A DNA stretch of 64,000 nucleotides from Streptomyces sp. NBC_01439 (GCF_036227605.1 NZ_CP109487.1:2232001-2296000); one strand, 5' to 3'; shown: positions 9,096-18,800, numbered from the stretch's first letter. The notes: generated from the sequence alone by a model not told the origin. Translations and numbers: made by a program.

Positions 9096-9124
9096 GATCC
9101 CAGGCTAGCGGGCGCCGGGGCGGG

Positions 9125-9715
9125 TCACGGGGTGGTGGAGGAGACGACGTAGACCTTGGAGACCTTGGGGTCGGTGAGGTCGACGGTGATGTCCCGGGTG
9201 GGTCGCGGGTCGTCCTGTTCGAGGGTGGTACCCAGCCACGGGGTCTGCGGCTTCCAGTCCCAGCCGGCGATCGACGTGTCGTGCGCGGAGACCGAGACCC
9301 CGGGGGTCAGGTCTTCCCGGCTGATGCCGAGGGAGGACAGGAAGCCGTCCAGTTCCGGCGGGGTGACCGCGAACTGGACGTACAGCCGGCTGGTGCGCCA
9401 GTTGTTCGTCTCCAGGAACCCGACGCGCCAGGCCTTGTCCGGGACGGGGACCTCGTAGATGCTGCGCTGCACCTTGGAGGGCCAGCCGGGACGCACCGTG
9501 GACGCGCCGACCTTGGCGGCCTTGTCGCGGCCGCTCTCACGGCTCTGCTGGGTGGAGATCGCCAGGTAGCCCGCGGGTACGCCGACCAGGAGCAGGATGA
9601 TGATCGCGGTGATCCAGCGGCGCTTGACGACGTGCCTGCGGTCCTCGACGGCGGGCGTCGGGGTGCCTTCGGCGTCGGGGGCGGAGGCCTGGTGGGGCAG
9701 GGTGGGCGGGGTCAC
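9125..9715 (-). CDS. Single-pass membrane protein, sugar-kinase operon tail
   Basis: 196 residues. A Pro/Thr/Ala-rich cytoplasmic leader is followed by one membrane helix (RRWITAIIILLLVGVPAGYL, about residues 31-50) and an extracytoplasmic domain of about 140 residues with many Trp (GWDWKPQTPWLG). No family is recognised. The GTG start at 9713-9715 overlaps the kinase stop (GTGA), so it is the last gene of the five-gene sugar operon. A second GTG at codon 29 (VVKRRW) could be used instead. Its role may be accessory to uptake or cell-surface sensing; this is inference from position only. Confidence 0.7.
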   Translation of the reverse strand: MTPPTLPHQASAPDAEGTPTPAVEDRRHVVKRRWITAIIILLLVGVPAGYLAISTQQSRESGRDKAAKVGASTVRPGWPSKVQRSIYEVPVPDKAWRVGFLETNNWRTSRLYVQFAVTPPELDGFLSSLGISREDLTPGVSVSAHDTSIAGWDWKPQTPWLGTTLEQDDPRPTRDITVDLTDPKVSKVYVVSSTTP

Positions 9716-10880
9716 TGTTTTTCCTGGTCCTCGGGGACTGCGGGGTCGCGCCGGCCCAGCTGCTGGGCATAGCGCTCGTACCGCTCGTAGCGCTCCACCC
9801 GGCGGCGGGTGGCGCGGCGGAAGCGGCGGGCGACGAGCCGGGCGAGGTCGGCGGCGCCCACCATGCCCGCCTCGGGCCCGAGCTGGGCCTTGGCGATGCG
9901 GGCCTCGGGGCGGTAGCCGCGACCGGTGAGGTGGCGGCGGAAGGCGTCCCGGGCCGGGCCGATCAGCAGGTCGTCGGCGGCGCTGACGCCGCCGCCGATG
10001 ACGAAGCAGGACGGGTCGAGGGCGGCGGCGAGGTTGGCGATGCCGACGCCCAGCCACTGGCCGATGTCCTGGAGCAGCTCGACGCACATGGCGTCGCCCT
10101 CGCGGGCCAGCTCGGTGATCAGCGGTCCGGTGATCTCGTGGACGTTGCCGCCGACCTTGGCGATGATGTTGTACGCGACCGGGGAGTCGGCGGCGGCCAG
10201 CTCGCGGGCCTCGCGGACCAGGGCGTTCCCGGAGCTGTACTGCTCCCAGCAGCCCCGGTTGCCGCAGGGGCAGCGGTGACCGCCGGGGACGACCTGCATG
10301 TGGCCGAATTCGCCCGCGACCCCGTACCGGCCGCGCTTGACCTGGCCGCCTTCGAGGATGGCCCCGCCGATGCCGGTGCCGAGCGTGATCATGACGAGGT
10401 GGTCCTCGCCGCGTCCGGCACCGAAGCGCCACTCGGCCCAGGCGGCGGTGTTGGCGTCGTTGTCGACCATGACCGGGACCGCGAGCCGGGACTGGAGCGC
10501 GTCGCGCAGGGGCTCGTCGCGCCAGGCCAGGTGTGGTGCGAACAGCACGCGGGAACGGTCGGCGTCGACCCAACCGGCCGCCCCGATGCCGACCGCGTGC
10601 ACGTCGTGCCGGTCGGAGAGGTCCAGCACCAGCTCGACGATGGTGTCCTCGACGACCTTGGGGCTCTTGGACTTGTCCGGGGTCTCCGTGCGGATCTTCT
10701 CCAGGATGATCCCGTCGGCGTCGACGACGCCGGCCATCACCTTGGTGCCGCCGATGTCGATGCCGACCGTGGGGACGCGCGGGGCCGTCAGGTGCGACCG
10801 GCGCTCGCGGGTCCCGATGGTCCGCAGGACGGTGCCTCGCGCCGACCCCCGGTGGGTGAGCGTGAAGTCCCGGTACGTGC

Positions 10881-10884
<4 letters not shown>
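9712..10884 (-). CDS. ROK-family sugar kinase (glucokinase-like)
   Basis: 390 residues. The ROK fold is clear: phosphate loop [19 protein letters not shown], the catalytic region [33 protein letters not shown], and the zinc motif [19 protein letters not shown] 38-residue N-terminal extension precedes the usual ROK start. The ATG at 10884 overlaps the upstream ATPase stop (ATGA), which supports it. It probably phosphorylates the sugar brought in by the adjacent ABC transporter; glucose, a hexosamine or another hexose is possible. The C-terminal tail is Arg/Tyr-rich with a repeated YERYER motif. Confidence 0.88.
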
Positions 10885-11827
<943 letters not shown>

Positions 11828-11831
<4 letters not shown>

Positions 11832-12871
11832 TTGCTCGCCTCCGCCCGCTTGCGGACCCATGCGTTGAGCAGCGTGGCCAGCAGGAGCATGGCGCCGAGG
11901 AAGAACTTGAACCAGTCCGGGTTCCACTGGGCGTACACGATGCCGTTGCTGGTCATGCCGAAGATGAAGGCGCCGACCGCCGAGCCGATGGCGGAGCCGT
12001 AGCCGCCGGTCATCAGGCAGCCGCCGATGACGGCCGCGATGATGTAGAGGAACTCGTTGCCCACGCCCTCGCCCGACTGGACCACGTCGAACGAGAAGAG
12101 GATGTGCTGTCCGGAGATCCAGGCGCACAGGGCGACGCCCATGTAGAGGCCGATGCGGGTCTTCACGACGGGCACGCCGGTGGCGCGGGCCGCGTCGGCC
12201 CCGCCGCCCACGGCGAAGATCCAGTTCCCTGCGCGGGTGCGCAGCAGGATCCAGGTGGCGACGGCGACGATGGCCAGCCACCACAGGATGGTGACCTTGA
12301 GGGTGACCGAGCCGATGGTCCACTGCGAGGCGAAGAGGGCGCGGGCGGAGGGGAAGCCCTCCATGTCGGCGATGGTCTTGGTGGAGACCGTGCCCGTGAT
12401 CAGCTTGGTGAAGCCGAGGTTCAGGCCGGTCAGCATCAGGAAGGTGCCGAGCGTGATGATGAAGCTGGGCAGCTTCGTACGGGTCAGCATGAGCCCGTTG
12501 AAGAAGCCGATGGCCAGGGTGACCAGCAGGGACACGCCGACGCCGACCCAGACGTTGGCGGTCATCTGGTAGCTGAACATCGAGCTGACCAGCGCCGAGG
12601 TCGTGACCATGACGCCGGCGGAGAGGTCGAACTCGCCGCCGATCATCAGCAGGGCCACCGGGGCCGCCATGATCCCGATGGTGGAGGCCGAGTAGAGGAT
12701 CGTGCTGAGGCTGGAGGCCTGTAGGAAGGTGGGGGCGGCGATGGAGAAGAAGACGAAGACGGCGACGGCGCCGACCACCGAGCCCAGCTCGGGGCGGGCG
12801 AGCAGCTTGCGCAGGGTGGAGGTGGGGGCGAGCCGTTCGTCGCGCCCGTCAGCGGGTGCGGCCGCGCTCAT
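11828..12871 (-). CDS. Sugar ABC transporter permease (CUT2)
   Basis: 347 residues with 8-10 membrane helices, the BPD_transp_2 fold of RbsC-like permeases. Typical elements are [20 protein letters not shown] (the conserved GGxDLS motif), [36 protein letters not shown] and [20 protein letters not shown]. It forms the membrane channel for the sugar. ATG at 12871 overlaps the stop of the binding-protein gene. The three transporter genes, kinase and membrane protein overlap by four bases at each junction, so they are one transcript. Confidence 0.92.
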
Positions 12872-13878
12872 CGGCTGCCCCGCTTGATGTACTCCTCCAG
12901 CTTGCCCGCCTCGTCGGCGGTCACGATCTGCGGTCCGGTGAGCACGGGGCGGCCGCCGCCGAGCACGTTGGCGTTGTAGCGGTAGAGCCAGAGCAGGTCG
13001 ATGGCCTCGTAGCCCTGTAGGTAGGGCTGCTGGTCGACGGCGAAGCCGAGGGCTCCGGACTTCAGGTCGCGGGCGACCGATTCGTTGAGGTCGAAGGTGT
13101 CCACCTCGGCCTTGCTGCCGGCCGCCTCCTTCGCCTTGACCGCGGTGGGCGCGAAGGGTGCGCCGAGGGTGACGATGGCGTCGACGGAGGGGTCGGCCTG
13201 CAGCTGGGCCTGGATCGCCGCCTGGACGGAGGGCATGTTGGTGCCCTCGACGTACAGGTTCTCCATCGTCCCGGAGAAGGTCTTCTTCGCGCCGGCGCAG
13301 CGCTGCTCGTGGCCGACGTTGCCCTGCTCGTGCAGGACGCAGACGGCCTTCTTCCGACCCCGCTTGTTCAGCTCGGTGCCGACGGCCTCGCCCGCGATCT
13401 CCTCGTCCTGGCCGATGTGGGTCAGCGCCCCGTACGCGGCGGACTGTGCGGAGCCGGAGTTGACCGTGATCACCGGGATGCCGGCCTTGACGGCCTTGCC
13501 GAGGACGTCCTTGAGGGCCTCGGGCTTGGCCAGGCTGACGACGATCCCGTCGACCTTCTGGTCGATGGCGTTCTGCACGAACTGCGCCTGCTGCTGCGCC
13601 TGGTCGTCATGGGCGTAGACGAAGTTGATGTTGTCCTTCGCCGCGGCCTCCTTGGCGCCCTTCTGCACGATGTCCCAGAAGGTGTCGCCGTCGCCCGCGT
13701 GCGTGATCATCGCGAAGGTCCAGCGCGGGGTGGAGACGGCCGGCCGGCCCGCCGCGGCGGCCTTCGCCCGCTCCTCGGCGCGCTTGCCGCCCGTACTGCT
13801 GCAGCCCGCGAGCGAGGCCCCCAGTACCGCCGCGAGCACGGCGCCCACGACGCGTACCCCTGTCCGAACCCTAGCCAC
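12868..13878 (-). CDS. Sugar ABC transporter substrate-binding lipoprotein
   Basis: 336 residues, a periplasmic-binding-protein-1 fold of the RbsB/CUT2 type anchored by a lipid (lipobox ASLAGC near residue 26). The sugar-binding cleft is suggested by FAMITHAGDGDTFWDIVQKG, IVVSLAKPEALKDVL, IPVITVNSG and ALTHIGQDEEIAGEAVG. I chose the GTG at 13878, which has GGAAGGG nine bases upstream. A GTG at 13905 is an alternative nine codons longer. It is first in the operon and divergent from the Gfo/Idh/MocA dehydrogenase, which suggests that the substrate is a polyol or sugar oxidised by that enzyme. Confidence 0.9.
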   Translation of the reverse strand: MARVRTGVRVVGAVLAAVLGASLAGCSSTGGKRAEERAKAAAAGRPAVSTPRWTFAMITHAGDGDTFWDIVQKGAKEAAAKDNINFVYAHDDQAQQQAQFVQNAIDQKVDGIVVSLAKPEALKDVLGKAVKAGIPVITVNSGSAQSAAYGALTHIGQDEEIAGEAVGTELNKRGRKKAVCVLHEQGNVGHEQRCAGAKKTFSGTMENLYVEGTNMPSVQAAIQAQLQADPSVDAIVTLGAPFAPTAVKAKEAAGSKAEVDTFDLNESVARDLKSGALGFAVDQQPYLQGYEAIDLLWLYRYNANVLGGGRPVLTGPQIVTADEAGKLEEYIKRGSR

Positions 13879-13924
13879 GTCGCCGCGCCCTTCCCTCGTC
13901 ACCAATTCGGTCCGTCGTCGAGCC

Positions 13925-13992
13925 GGTCGTCGGTCCGGTCGTCGGTCCGGTCGTCGGTCCGGCCGTCCGTCCGTCCGTCCGGCCGGCCGGCC
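13925..13992. repeat. GGTCGTCGGTCC tandem repeat, then GTCC/GGCC run
   Basis: Three perfect copies of a 12-mer (GGTCGTCGGTCC, 13925-13960) pass directly into a run of CCGT and CCGG tetramers to 13992. It fills the centre of the divergent promoter region between the binding-protein gene and the dehydrogenase. No protein is encoded. Length variation between strains would be expected; it may set the spacing of the two promoters. Confidence 0.85.
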
Positions 13993-14114
13993 GTCGAGCC
14001 GGTCATCAATCCGGTCATTCCGGCTCCATTCCGGTCCAGCCGTTCAGTATCCGCCACAGTCGACCATGAAGGGTCATCGGGGCACGCGCGGGCAGGTTGA
14101 CATGCGCGGGCGGA

Positions 14115-14149
14115 TTGACAGGTTCCGCCGACGGGGTCAGGTTGTGTGC
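14115..14149 (+). promoter_or_regulatory. Promoter of dehydrogenase gene, probably leaderless
   Basis: TTGACA (14115-14120), a 17-base spacer, and CAGGTT (14138-14143) place the expected transcription start at or next to the ATG at 14150. Another TTGACA lies 18 bases upstream (14097-14102). A leaderless mRNA fits the lack of a good ribosome site. Confidence 0.5.
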
Positions 14150-15163
14150 ATGCGCATCGGGCTCATCGGAACGGGCCGGATCGGGTCCTTCCACGCAGCG
14201 GCACTGGTCCGCCATCCGGAAGCCGGCTCGCTCCTGCTGGCGGACGCCGACCCCGGGCGGGCGGCGCGCCTCGCCGACCGGCTCGGGGCCACCGCCGCGC
14301 CCTCCGTGGAACAGGTCTTCACCTGGGGCGTGGACGCGGTGGTGGTGGCGTCGGCGACCGAGGCGCACGCGGACCTCGTCGTACGGGCGGTCCGCGGCGG
14401 GCTGCCGGTGTTCTGCGAGAAACCGCTGGCCCCGGACCTGAACCGGACCCTCGCCGCGCTGCGGGAGGTCTCGGCCTCGGGCGGACTGCTCCAGGTGGGC
14501 TTCATGCGCCGCTTCGACGCGGGCTACGGCACGGCCCGGGGGCTGGTCCGTTCGGGCGCCCTGGGGCGGCTGCACACCGTCCGGACGATGACGGCCGATC
14601 CTGCCCCGCCGGCCGCCGCGTACCTGGCGACCTCCGGCGGGCTGTACCGGGACTGCCTGGTGCACGACTTCGACATGGTCCGCTGGGTGACCGGGCGCGA
14701 GGTGGTCGAGGTGTACGCGACCGGGTCGGACGCGGGTCCGGCGCTGTTCCGGGAGACGGGCGACATCGACACGGCGGCCGCCGTGCTGACGCTGGACGAC
14801 GGGACCCTGGTCACGGCGACCGGGACCCGGTGCAACGGCGCCGGGTACGACGTGCGGATGGAGCTGGCCGGGGAGCGGGACCAGGTCTCCGTCGGGCTGG
14901 ACGACAGGACCCCGATCGCCTCCACCGAACCGCATGGCCCGCCCCCGGCGAGCAAGCCGTGGACGGGCTTCCTGGAACGTTTCGCCCCGGCCTACGAGGC
15001 GGAGCTGGCTGCCTTCGTCCAGCTGGTGCGGGGCGAAGGGCCGAACCCGTGCGACGGCCGGGAGGCGCTGGCGGCGTTCCGGATCGCGGCGGCCTGCGAA
15101 ATCTCGCGCCGGGAGCGACGCCCGGTACGGCTGGAGGAGCTCCCGGACCTGCCGGCTCTGTAA
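14150..15163 (+). CDS. Gfo/Idh/MocA-family oxidoreductase (inositol dehydrogenase-like)
   Basis: 337 residues. The N-terminal Rossmann domain begins MRIGLIGTGRIGSFHAAAL with the GxGxxG dinucleotide motif. The conserved EKP triad (PVFCEKPLAPDL, catalytic Lys) and the GFMRRFDAGY and CLVHDFDMVRWVTG motifs of the sugar-binding domain follow. This set, particularly HDFDxxRW, is seen in myo-inositol 2-dehydrogenases (IolG) and related polyol dehydrogenases. It is NAD(P)-dependent and cytoplasmic. Divergent placement next to the CUT2 importer suggests it oxidises the imported polyol or sugar. GTG at 14144 is an alternative start. Confidence 0.88.
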   Translation: MRIGLIGTGRIGSFHAAALVRHPEAGSLLLADADPGRAARLADRLGATAAPSVEQVFTWGVDAVVVASATEAHADLVVRAVRGGLPVFCEKPLAPDLNRTLAALREVSASGGLLQVGFMRRFDAGYGTARGLVRSGALGRLHTVRTMTADPAPPAAAYLATSGGLYRDCLVHDFDMVRWVTGREVVEVYATGSDAGPALFRETGDIDTAAAVLTLDDGTLVTATGTRCNGAGYDVRMELAGERDQVSVGLDDRTPIASTEPHGPPPASKPWTGFLERFAPAYEAELAAFVQLVRGEGPNPCDGREALAAFRIAAACEISRRERRPVRLEELPDLPAL

Positions 15164-15226
15164 GGGGGGCACGGGGCCACAGTACGGCCGATGATCAGCG
15201 TCGGCTGCGGCGCTTTCCGGACACGC

Positions 15227-16168
15227 TCAGGGGGTGGCGGGGGCGGTTCCGGGCGCGGGGGTCACGGCGCGCCGCCCCCAGGCGGTGCCGACGAGGACCA
15301 GGAGGGCTCCCGCGTAGCCGAGGAGCCCCGGCTCCTCACCGCCGATGGCGATGCCGGCGACGGCGGCCCACAGGGGTTCGGTGCCCAGCAGCAGGCTGAC
15401 CCGGGAGGGCGAGGTGCGGCGCACGGCCCACATCTGCACGAAGAAGGCGAAGAGGGTGCAGAAGACGGAGAGGAACGCGAGCCCGGCCCACTCGGCGGCC
15501 CCGAAGTCCGCGGCGGCGGCCCAGGGAGTCGCGCCGGTGCCGGGCACGGCGGCCAGCAGTGCGAAGACGAGCACGGCGGCGCCGAGCTGCACGGTGGTCA
15601 GGGACAGCGAGTCGGCGTCCTGGACGGCCTCGATGCGGGCCATGAGCAGGACGTGCAGGGTCCGGGCGAGGGCGGCGCCGAGGATGAGCAGGTCCCCGAG
15701 GCTGGGCGCGGTGAAGCCGGCGCCCTGGGTGAGGAGCACGACCCCGGCGACGGAGAGGGCGGCCGCGCCGAGGAAACCGGCGGAGGGCGCCCGCTTCCTG
15801 ACGGCCGCTTCGGCGAGCGGGGTGAAGATCATCGTCAGGCTGATGATCAGCCCGGCATTGGTGGCGGAGGTGTGGACGACCCCGTAGGTCTCCAGGAGGA
15901 AGATCCCGCCGAGTACGAGGCCCAGCAGTCCGGCGCCGCGCAGCTGGGCGGAGCTCAGGGCGCGCAGCCGCGCCCACCCGGCGACGACGAGCACGGGCAG
16001 CACGAGCGCGAACCGGAGCACGAGCACGGCGACGACGGTGTGGGTGGTGGTGATGCCCTTGGCCGCGAGGTAGCTGCCGCCCCAGACGACGGCGACGGCC
16101 AGTACGGGCAGATCGGCGAACCAGGCCCGGCGCGGGGCGGCTTCGAGGGCGGGCGAGATCACGGTCAA
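15227..16168 (-). CDS. DMT-superfamily (EamA) transporter
   Basis: 313 residues with ten predicted membrane helices in two EamA repeats. The first contains VAVVWGGSYLAAKGITTTHT and TYGVVHTSATNAGLIISLTM; the second ends in FFVQMWAVRRTSPSRVSLLL and TEPLWAAVAGIAIGGEEPG. These are typical of drug/metabolite exporters, whose substrates are amino acids, nucleosides or drugs. The TTG start at 16168 has GGAGA six bases upstream; a GTG two codons downstream is the alternative. It is convergent with the dehydrogenase gene. Confidence 0.85.
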   Translation of the reverse strand: MTVISPALEAAPRRAWFADLPVLAVAVVWGGSYLAAKGITTTHTVVAVLVLRFALVLPVLVVAGWARLRALSSAQLRGAGLLGLVLGGIFLLETYGVVHTSATNAGLIISLTMIFTPLAEAAVRKRAPSAGFLGAAALSVAGVVLLTQGAGFTAPSLGDLLILGAALARTLHVLLMARIEAVQDADSLSLTTVQLGAAVLVFALLAAVPGTGATPWAAAADFGAAEWAGLAFLSVFCTLFAFFVQMWAVRRTSPSRVSLLLGTEPLWAAVAGIAIGGEEPGLLGYAGALLVLVGTAWGRRAVTPAPGTAPATP

Positions 16169-16287
16169 CGGAGGTCTCCACGGCTCATCGGGGGTGGAGA
16201 CGTCGGCGGCTCGCACGGGTGCGGGCACACCGTACCGGAGCCGATCATGCCGGGCGACCCCTTTCCTGGCCTGCGCCCCGGGACCCG

Positions 16288-16300
16288 TAGCATCGGGCCC
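16288..16300 (+). promoter_or_regulatory. -10 element TAGCAT, leaderless start
   Basis: TAGCAT at 16288-16293 is followed by seven bases and then ATG at 16301, so transcription should begin at the start codon. There is no ribosome-binding site in between. This is the standard leaderless arrangement in Streptomyces. Confidence 0.6.
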
Positions 16301-16669
16301 ATGGCTGATCTCTACGCCCTCGATCTGGCGTTCGACCTGCTCGACACCACGCCCGACGATGTGCTCGCGGAGGTGCGGCGCCAGCTGACGGGGGACGGAC
16401 TGCTCTCGACCCGGGGCCCGGCGTGGCGGGTCGGCGGCATGCTCGTCGGCGAGTTCGCACCGACGGACCGCGGCGGCTGGGCGCTGACCGCCCGCCAGGA
16501 GGTCCACGAGGAGCAGCTCCCGGAGCTGGAGGACCTCCTGCTCCTCCTGGCCCCCCACGTCCGCCCGCCGGGCCCGGTCGGTCGCCTGCGCTTCTACGAA
16601 CACGAGTCCCCGGACCTGCTGGTCCTGCGCGAGGGCCGCGTGGTCCAGCTGGCCCTGGACCCGCGGTAG
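16301..16669 (+). CDS. Small protein of unknown function
   Basis: 122 residues, acidic, with no signal peptide. An amphipathic N-terminal helix (MADLYALDLAFDLLDTTPDD, then EVRRQLTG) leads into a beta-rich part (GPAWRVGGMLVGEF, GRLRFYEHESPDLLVLREG) with a Leu/Glu stretch (EEQLPELEDLLLLLAP). I do not recognise a family. The ATG sits seven bases behind a TAGCAT element. It is followed 25 bases later by a second small gene with the same promoter style. Confidence 0.65.
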   Translation: MADLYALDLAFDLLDTTPDDVLAEVRRQLTGDGLLSTRGPAWRVGGMLVGEFAPTDRGGWALTARQEVHEEQLPELEDLLLLLAPHVRPPGPVGRLRFYEHESPDLLVLREGRVVQLALDPR

Positions 16670-16681
16670 CGGGTGCCGCCG

Positions 16682-16694
16682 TAGCCTGCCCGGC
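16682..16694 (+). promoter_or_regulatory. -10 element TAGCCT, leaderless start
   Basis: TAGCCT at 16682-16687 followed by seven bases and ATG at 16695. Same geometry as the element before the preceding gene. Confidence 0.55.
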
Positions 16695-17147
16695 ATGGCG
16701 GAGATCTGGGACGAGCAGCGGCTGATCGCGGGCGGGTTCCGGCGCGCGTACGCCGAATTCGAGTGGTACGACGGACCGCGCGCGGGCCTCGCCGACGTCG
16801 ACGGCAGGCCGCACTACTTCCAGAGCTACGACTACGACCACGCCGACGAGTACGACGAGTACCTCGTGTGGCCGGCGAGCGAGGCCGCGGTGGTGCTGGA
16901 GCGCGAGCAGTGGGCCGTCTTCGTCAGGTGGAACCAGCGCAGCGAAGCCGGGGAGGCCGGTCTGGAGAGCCATCCGGACCGCGGTGGCGTCGACGCCCGC
17001 TACGACGAGCTGACCCGACTGCTCGCACCGCACCGGCAGCCGCCCGCCGATGCGCGGCGGCTGGTCGGCGAGCTCGGGTTCGACGCCGGCGACCGCTACC
17101 GGGTCGACGGGCTCGACTACTGGTTCCGGTGGCATCCGGGCAGATGA
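16695..17147 (+). CDS. Small acidic protein of unknown function
   Basis: 150 residues, soluble, rich in Tyr, Asp and Trp. A cluster of aromatic and acidic residues, YFQSYDYDHADEYDEYLVWP, lies near residue 37, and the C-terminus reads DRYRVDGLDYWFRWHPGR. No signal peptide, helix-turn-helix or nuclease motif is evident, and I do not recognise the family. The start is set by the leaderless promoter directly upstream. It ends 31 bases from the convergent DHFR-like gene. Confidence 0.65.
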   Translation: MAEIWDEQRLIAGGFRRAYAEFEWYDGPRAGLADVDGRPHYFQSYDYDHADEYDEYLVWPASEAAVVLEREQWAVFVRWNQRSEAGEAGLESHPDRGGVDARYDELTRLLAPHRQPPADARRLVGELGFDAGDRYRVDGLDYWFRWHPGR

Positions 17148-17178
17148 CGACCCGCCCGGTGCGCGGCGCAGCTCGAGG

Positions 17179-17796
17179 TCAATCGCCGATCGTGCCGAAG
17201 GCAGCCCGCCCCGTCGGCCGGTAGGTGTGGACGGCGGTCCCGGCGGGTGTCGTGGCGGACTTCGTCATCTCATAGGCGGTCGGCAGCCCGCCGGTGGGGA
17301 ACAGTCGGCGACCGGCCCCCAGCACCACGGGGAAGACCAGCAGGTTCAGCTCGTCCACGAGGTCCCGGGCCAGCAGCCACTGCGCGAGCTGCCCGCTGCC
17401 GTGCACCTGGAGCTCCCCGTCCAGCGCGTCCTTGACCCGGACGATCTCGCCCTGCAGGTGCTCCCCGTCGAGCACGGTGACCGGCCCCCAGGCCGGCTCC
17501 TTCAGCGTGGTCGACGCCACGTACTTGTGCAGCCGGTTCAGCTTGCCCGGGATCGGGTCGGCGGGGTCGTCGTGCTCCGGCCAGTACGAGGCGAAGATCT
17601 CGTACGTCTTGCGCCCGAGCAGGAACGCCCCGGCCCGCCCGAACACCTCGGTGACGAACTCCCCCATCCCCTCGTCGGCGAACGGCGCGACCCATCCCCC
17701 GTACTCGAACCCGCCACTGCGGTCCTCGTCGGGCCCCCCGGGCGCCTGCATCACGCCGTCCAGCGTCACGAAGGTGGTCAGTGTCAGCTTCCCCAT
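17179..17796 (-). CDS. Dihydrofolate reductase-family protein (RibD C-terminal type)
   Basis: 205 residues of the DHFR/RibD-C fold, NADPH-dependent reductases common in actinomycetes with unknown individual substrates. Typical elements are MGKLTLTTFVTLDGVMQAPG, FLLGRKTYEIFASYWPEHDD, HKYVASTTLKEPAW, GELQVHGSGQLAQWLLARDL and LVFPVVLGAGRRLFP. The protein is full length. Its left neighbour on the map is the toxin/immunity remnant region, so this gene is the last ordinary gene before the accessory block. The 240 bases upstream toward 18036 hold a terminator and nothing else I can recognise. Confidence 0.88.
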   Translation of the reverse strand: MGKLTLTTFVTLDGVMQAPGGPDEDRSGGFEYGGWVAPFADEGMGEFVTEVFGRAGAFLLGRKTYEIFASYWPEHDDPADPIPGKLNRLHKYVASTTLKEPAWGPVTVLDGEHLQGEIVRVKDALDGELQVHGSGQLAQWLLARDLVDELNLLVFPVVLGAGRRLFPTGGLPTAYEMTKSATTPAGTAVHTYRPTGRAAFGTIGD

Positions 17797-17993
17797 GGCT
17801 CTGCGCTCCTCGCTCGATGGCCCCTACGGGTTCAGACTCCCGCCCCCGTCAGAACTCATCGCGCCGCCACGCACGACCGTTCGGTCCGTTCCGACTGACT
17901 GGAGGAAACGCCCGGCCGGGAGACCCTGGCCGACCGTGCGCGGCAGAGCGGGGCGGCCGACCTCATCGATGGACAAGCCTCCAAAACTCCGAA

Positions 17994-18023
17994 GGCCCCA
18001 CTGCAACACCTCACAGTGGGGCC
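17994..18023 (-). terminator. Hairpin downstream of immunity-like gene
   Basis: GGCCCCACTG (17994-18003) pairs perfectly with CAGTGGGGCC (18014-18023) around a 10-base loop. It lies just past the stop codon of the leftward immunity-like gene at 18037 and closes the toxin/immunity remnant block. Confidence 0.75.
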
Positions 18024-18036
18024 CTTCAGAAATGTT

Positions 18037-18330
18037 TCAGCCACGCAACCAAGCGGTCAGGGTTTCGACAGCGAGGCCAGCATCGTCCACCTCAACCATC
18101 GAGATGTCGGATTCTAGCAGAAATGGCAGTTGGCCATTTTCGCGCGAATCCAGTTGCATTTCCGCGCCACCTTCACGGGAAATGAACCACACGTTATCGT
18201 CATCGGCTGGCCAAGTAACTGACAGCCGCTCGACTCGAAGGTCAGAGAAAATCCCCCTCAGAGCAGCAAGCACTTCATCCAACGGACCTCCAGTAACATC
18301 AGACGGCCCCCACGAGATGTTTGCAGGCAA
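18037..18330 (-). CDS. Probable immunity protein of orphan toxin module 1
   Basis: 97 residues, small and acidic, with no signal peptide. It contains PLDEVLAALRGIFSDLRVER, WPADDDNVWFISREGGAEM and LPFLLESDISMVEVDD. It overlaps the 3' end of the toxin-tip frame (stop at 18258) by 73 bases, and the start is a TTG at 18330. Size, acidity, position directly after a Hint-tail/toxin-tip module and low GC are the marks of an immunity gene. No named Imm family is recognised. The abrupt overlap suggests that the toxin end and the immunity N-terminus were fused by a deletion. Confidence 0.55.
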   Translation of the reverse strand: MPANISWGPSDVTGGPLDEVLAALRGIFSDLRVERLSVTWPADDDNVWFISREGGAEMQLDSRENGQLPFLLESDISMVEVDDAGLAVETLTAWLRG

Positions 18331-18755
18331 CCAAGTGTCACATTCACGTGATTGTAGTTGAGCGGCGACCCTTCGCCCCTAATTGGCTCGGGTGCATAGT
18401 CCACGGTGCCACCAGCTGCGCGAATTTCCTCGGCCGTTGTTGCGCGAAGTTTGCCATGCGGAACGCCGGCACCCGCCTCAGAAACCGAGGTACCCATTGC
18501 GCCGGAGAAGCCTTCGCCAGCACCGGGCATCGGCCTCTCACCCCCGCGAACGATGACGAAGTCATCCGGCACCTGCCAGCCATTTTCATTGTGCACCAAG
18601 ACCAGCGTCGACTCGGCAAGATCATAGTAGGCGTGCGCGCCGAGCGGCCGCCACGCACGTTTTCCCTGGTCAGTAAATTCCAGCCTGCCCGTGGGCGGGC
18701 CGCACGCTGGCCCGGCAGCTCGGGCAGGTCGTAGGCCTGACGTTCCATCAAACAC
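18258..18755 (-). pseudogene. Orphan polymorphic-toxin tip 1 with Hint-tail remnant
   Basis: An open frame of 165 codons whose meaningful part begins at AHAYYDLAESTLVLVHN. This is a decayed copy of the last strand of a Hint domain (compare HTYHVLAGKTPVLVHN in the intact RHS protein). A C-terminal domain of ~85 residues follows, with VPDDFVIVRGGERPMPG, HGKLRATTAEEIRAAGGTVD and SPLNYNHVNVT. No RHS repeats or complete Hint precede it, so it cannot be secreted on its own. It is a displaced toxin tip. The Hint motif is already mutated (YVLAG to YDLAE), suggesting decay. The toxic activity is unknown. Confidence 0.6.
18697..18732. repeat. 36-base duplicated sequence, copy 1
   Basis: The stretch GGGCCGCACGCTGGCCCGGC and the following 16 bases recur at 19648-19683 with two mismatches. 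Both copies lie upstream (in the direction of the module) of a Hint-tail remnant, so they mark the borders of the two orphan modules. Confidence 0.7.
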
Positions 18756-18758
18756 CGT

Positions 18759-18795
18759 AGAAGCCCCGCCAGAAATAGAATCTGGCGGGGCTTCT
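18759..18795 (-). terminator. Strong hairpin between orphan modules
   Basis: A perfect 15-base stem, AGAAGCCCCGCCAGA (18759-18773) with its complement at 18781-18795, and a 7-base loop. It directly follows the stop of the leftward immunity gene at 18801 and separates module 2 from module 1. Confidence 0.85.
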
Positions 18796-18800
18796 GACGA

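Noticed and set aside
13925..13992. Possible CRISPR-like repeat
   Set aside because: Units are contiguous without spacers and of 12 and 4 bases; there are no cas genes.
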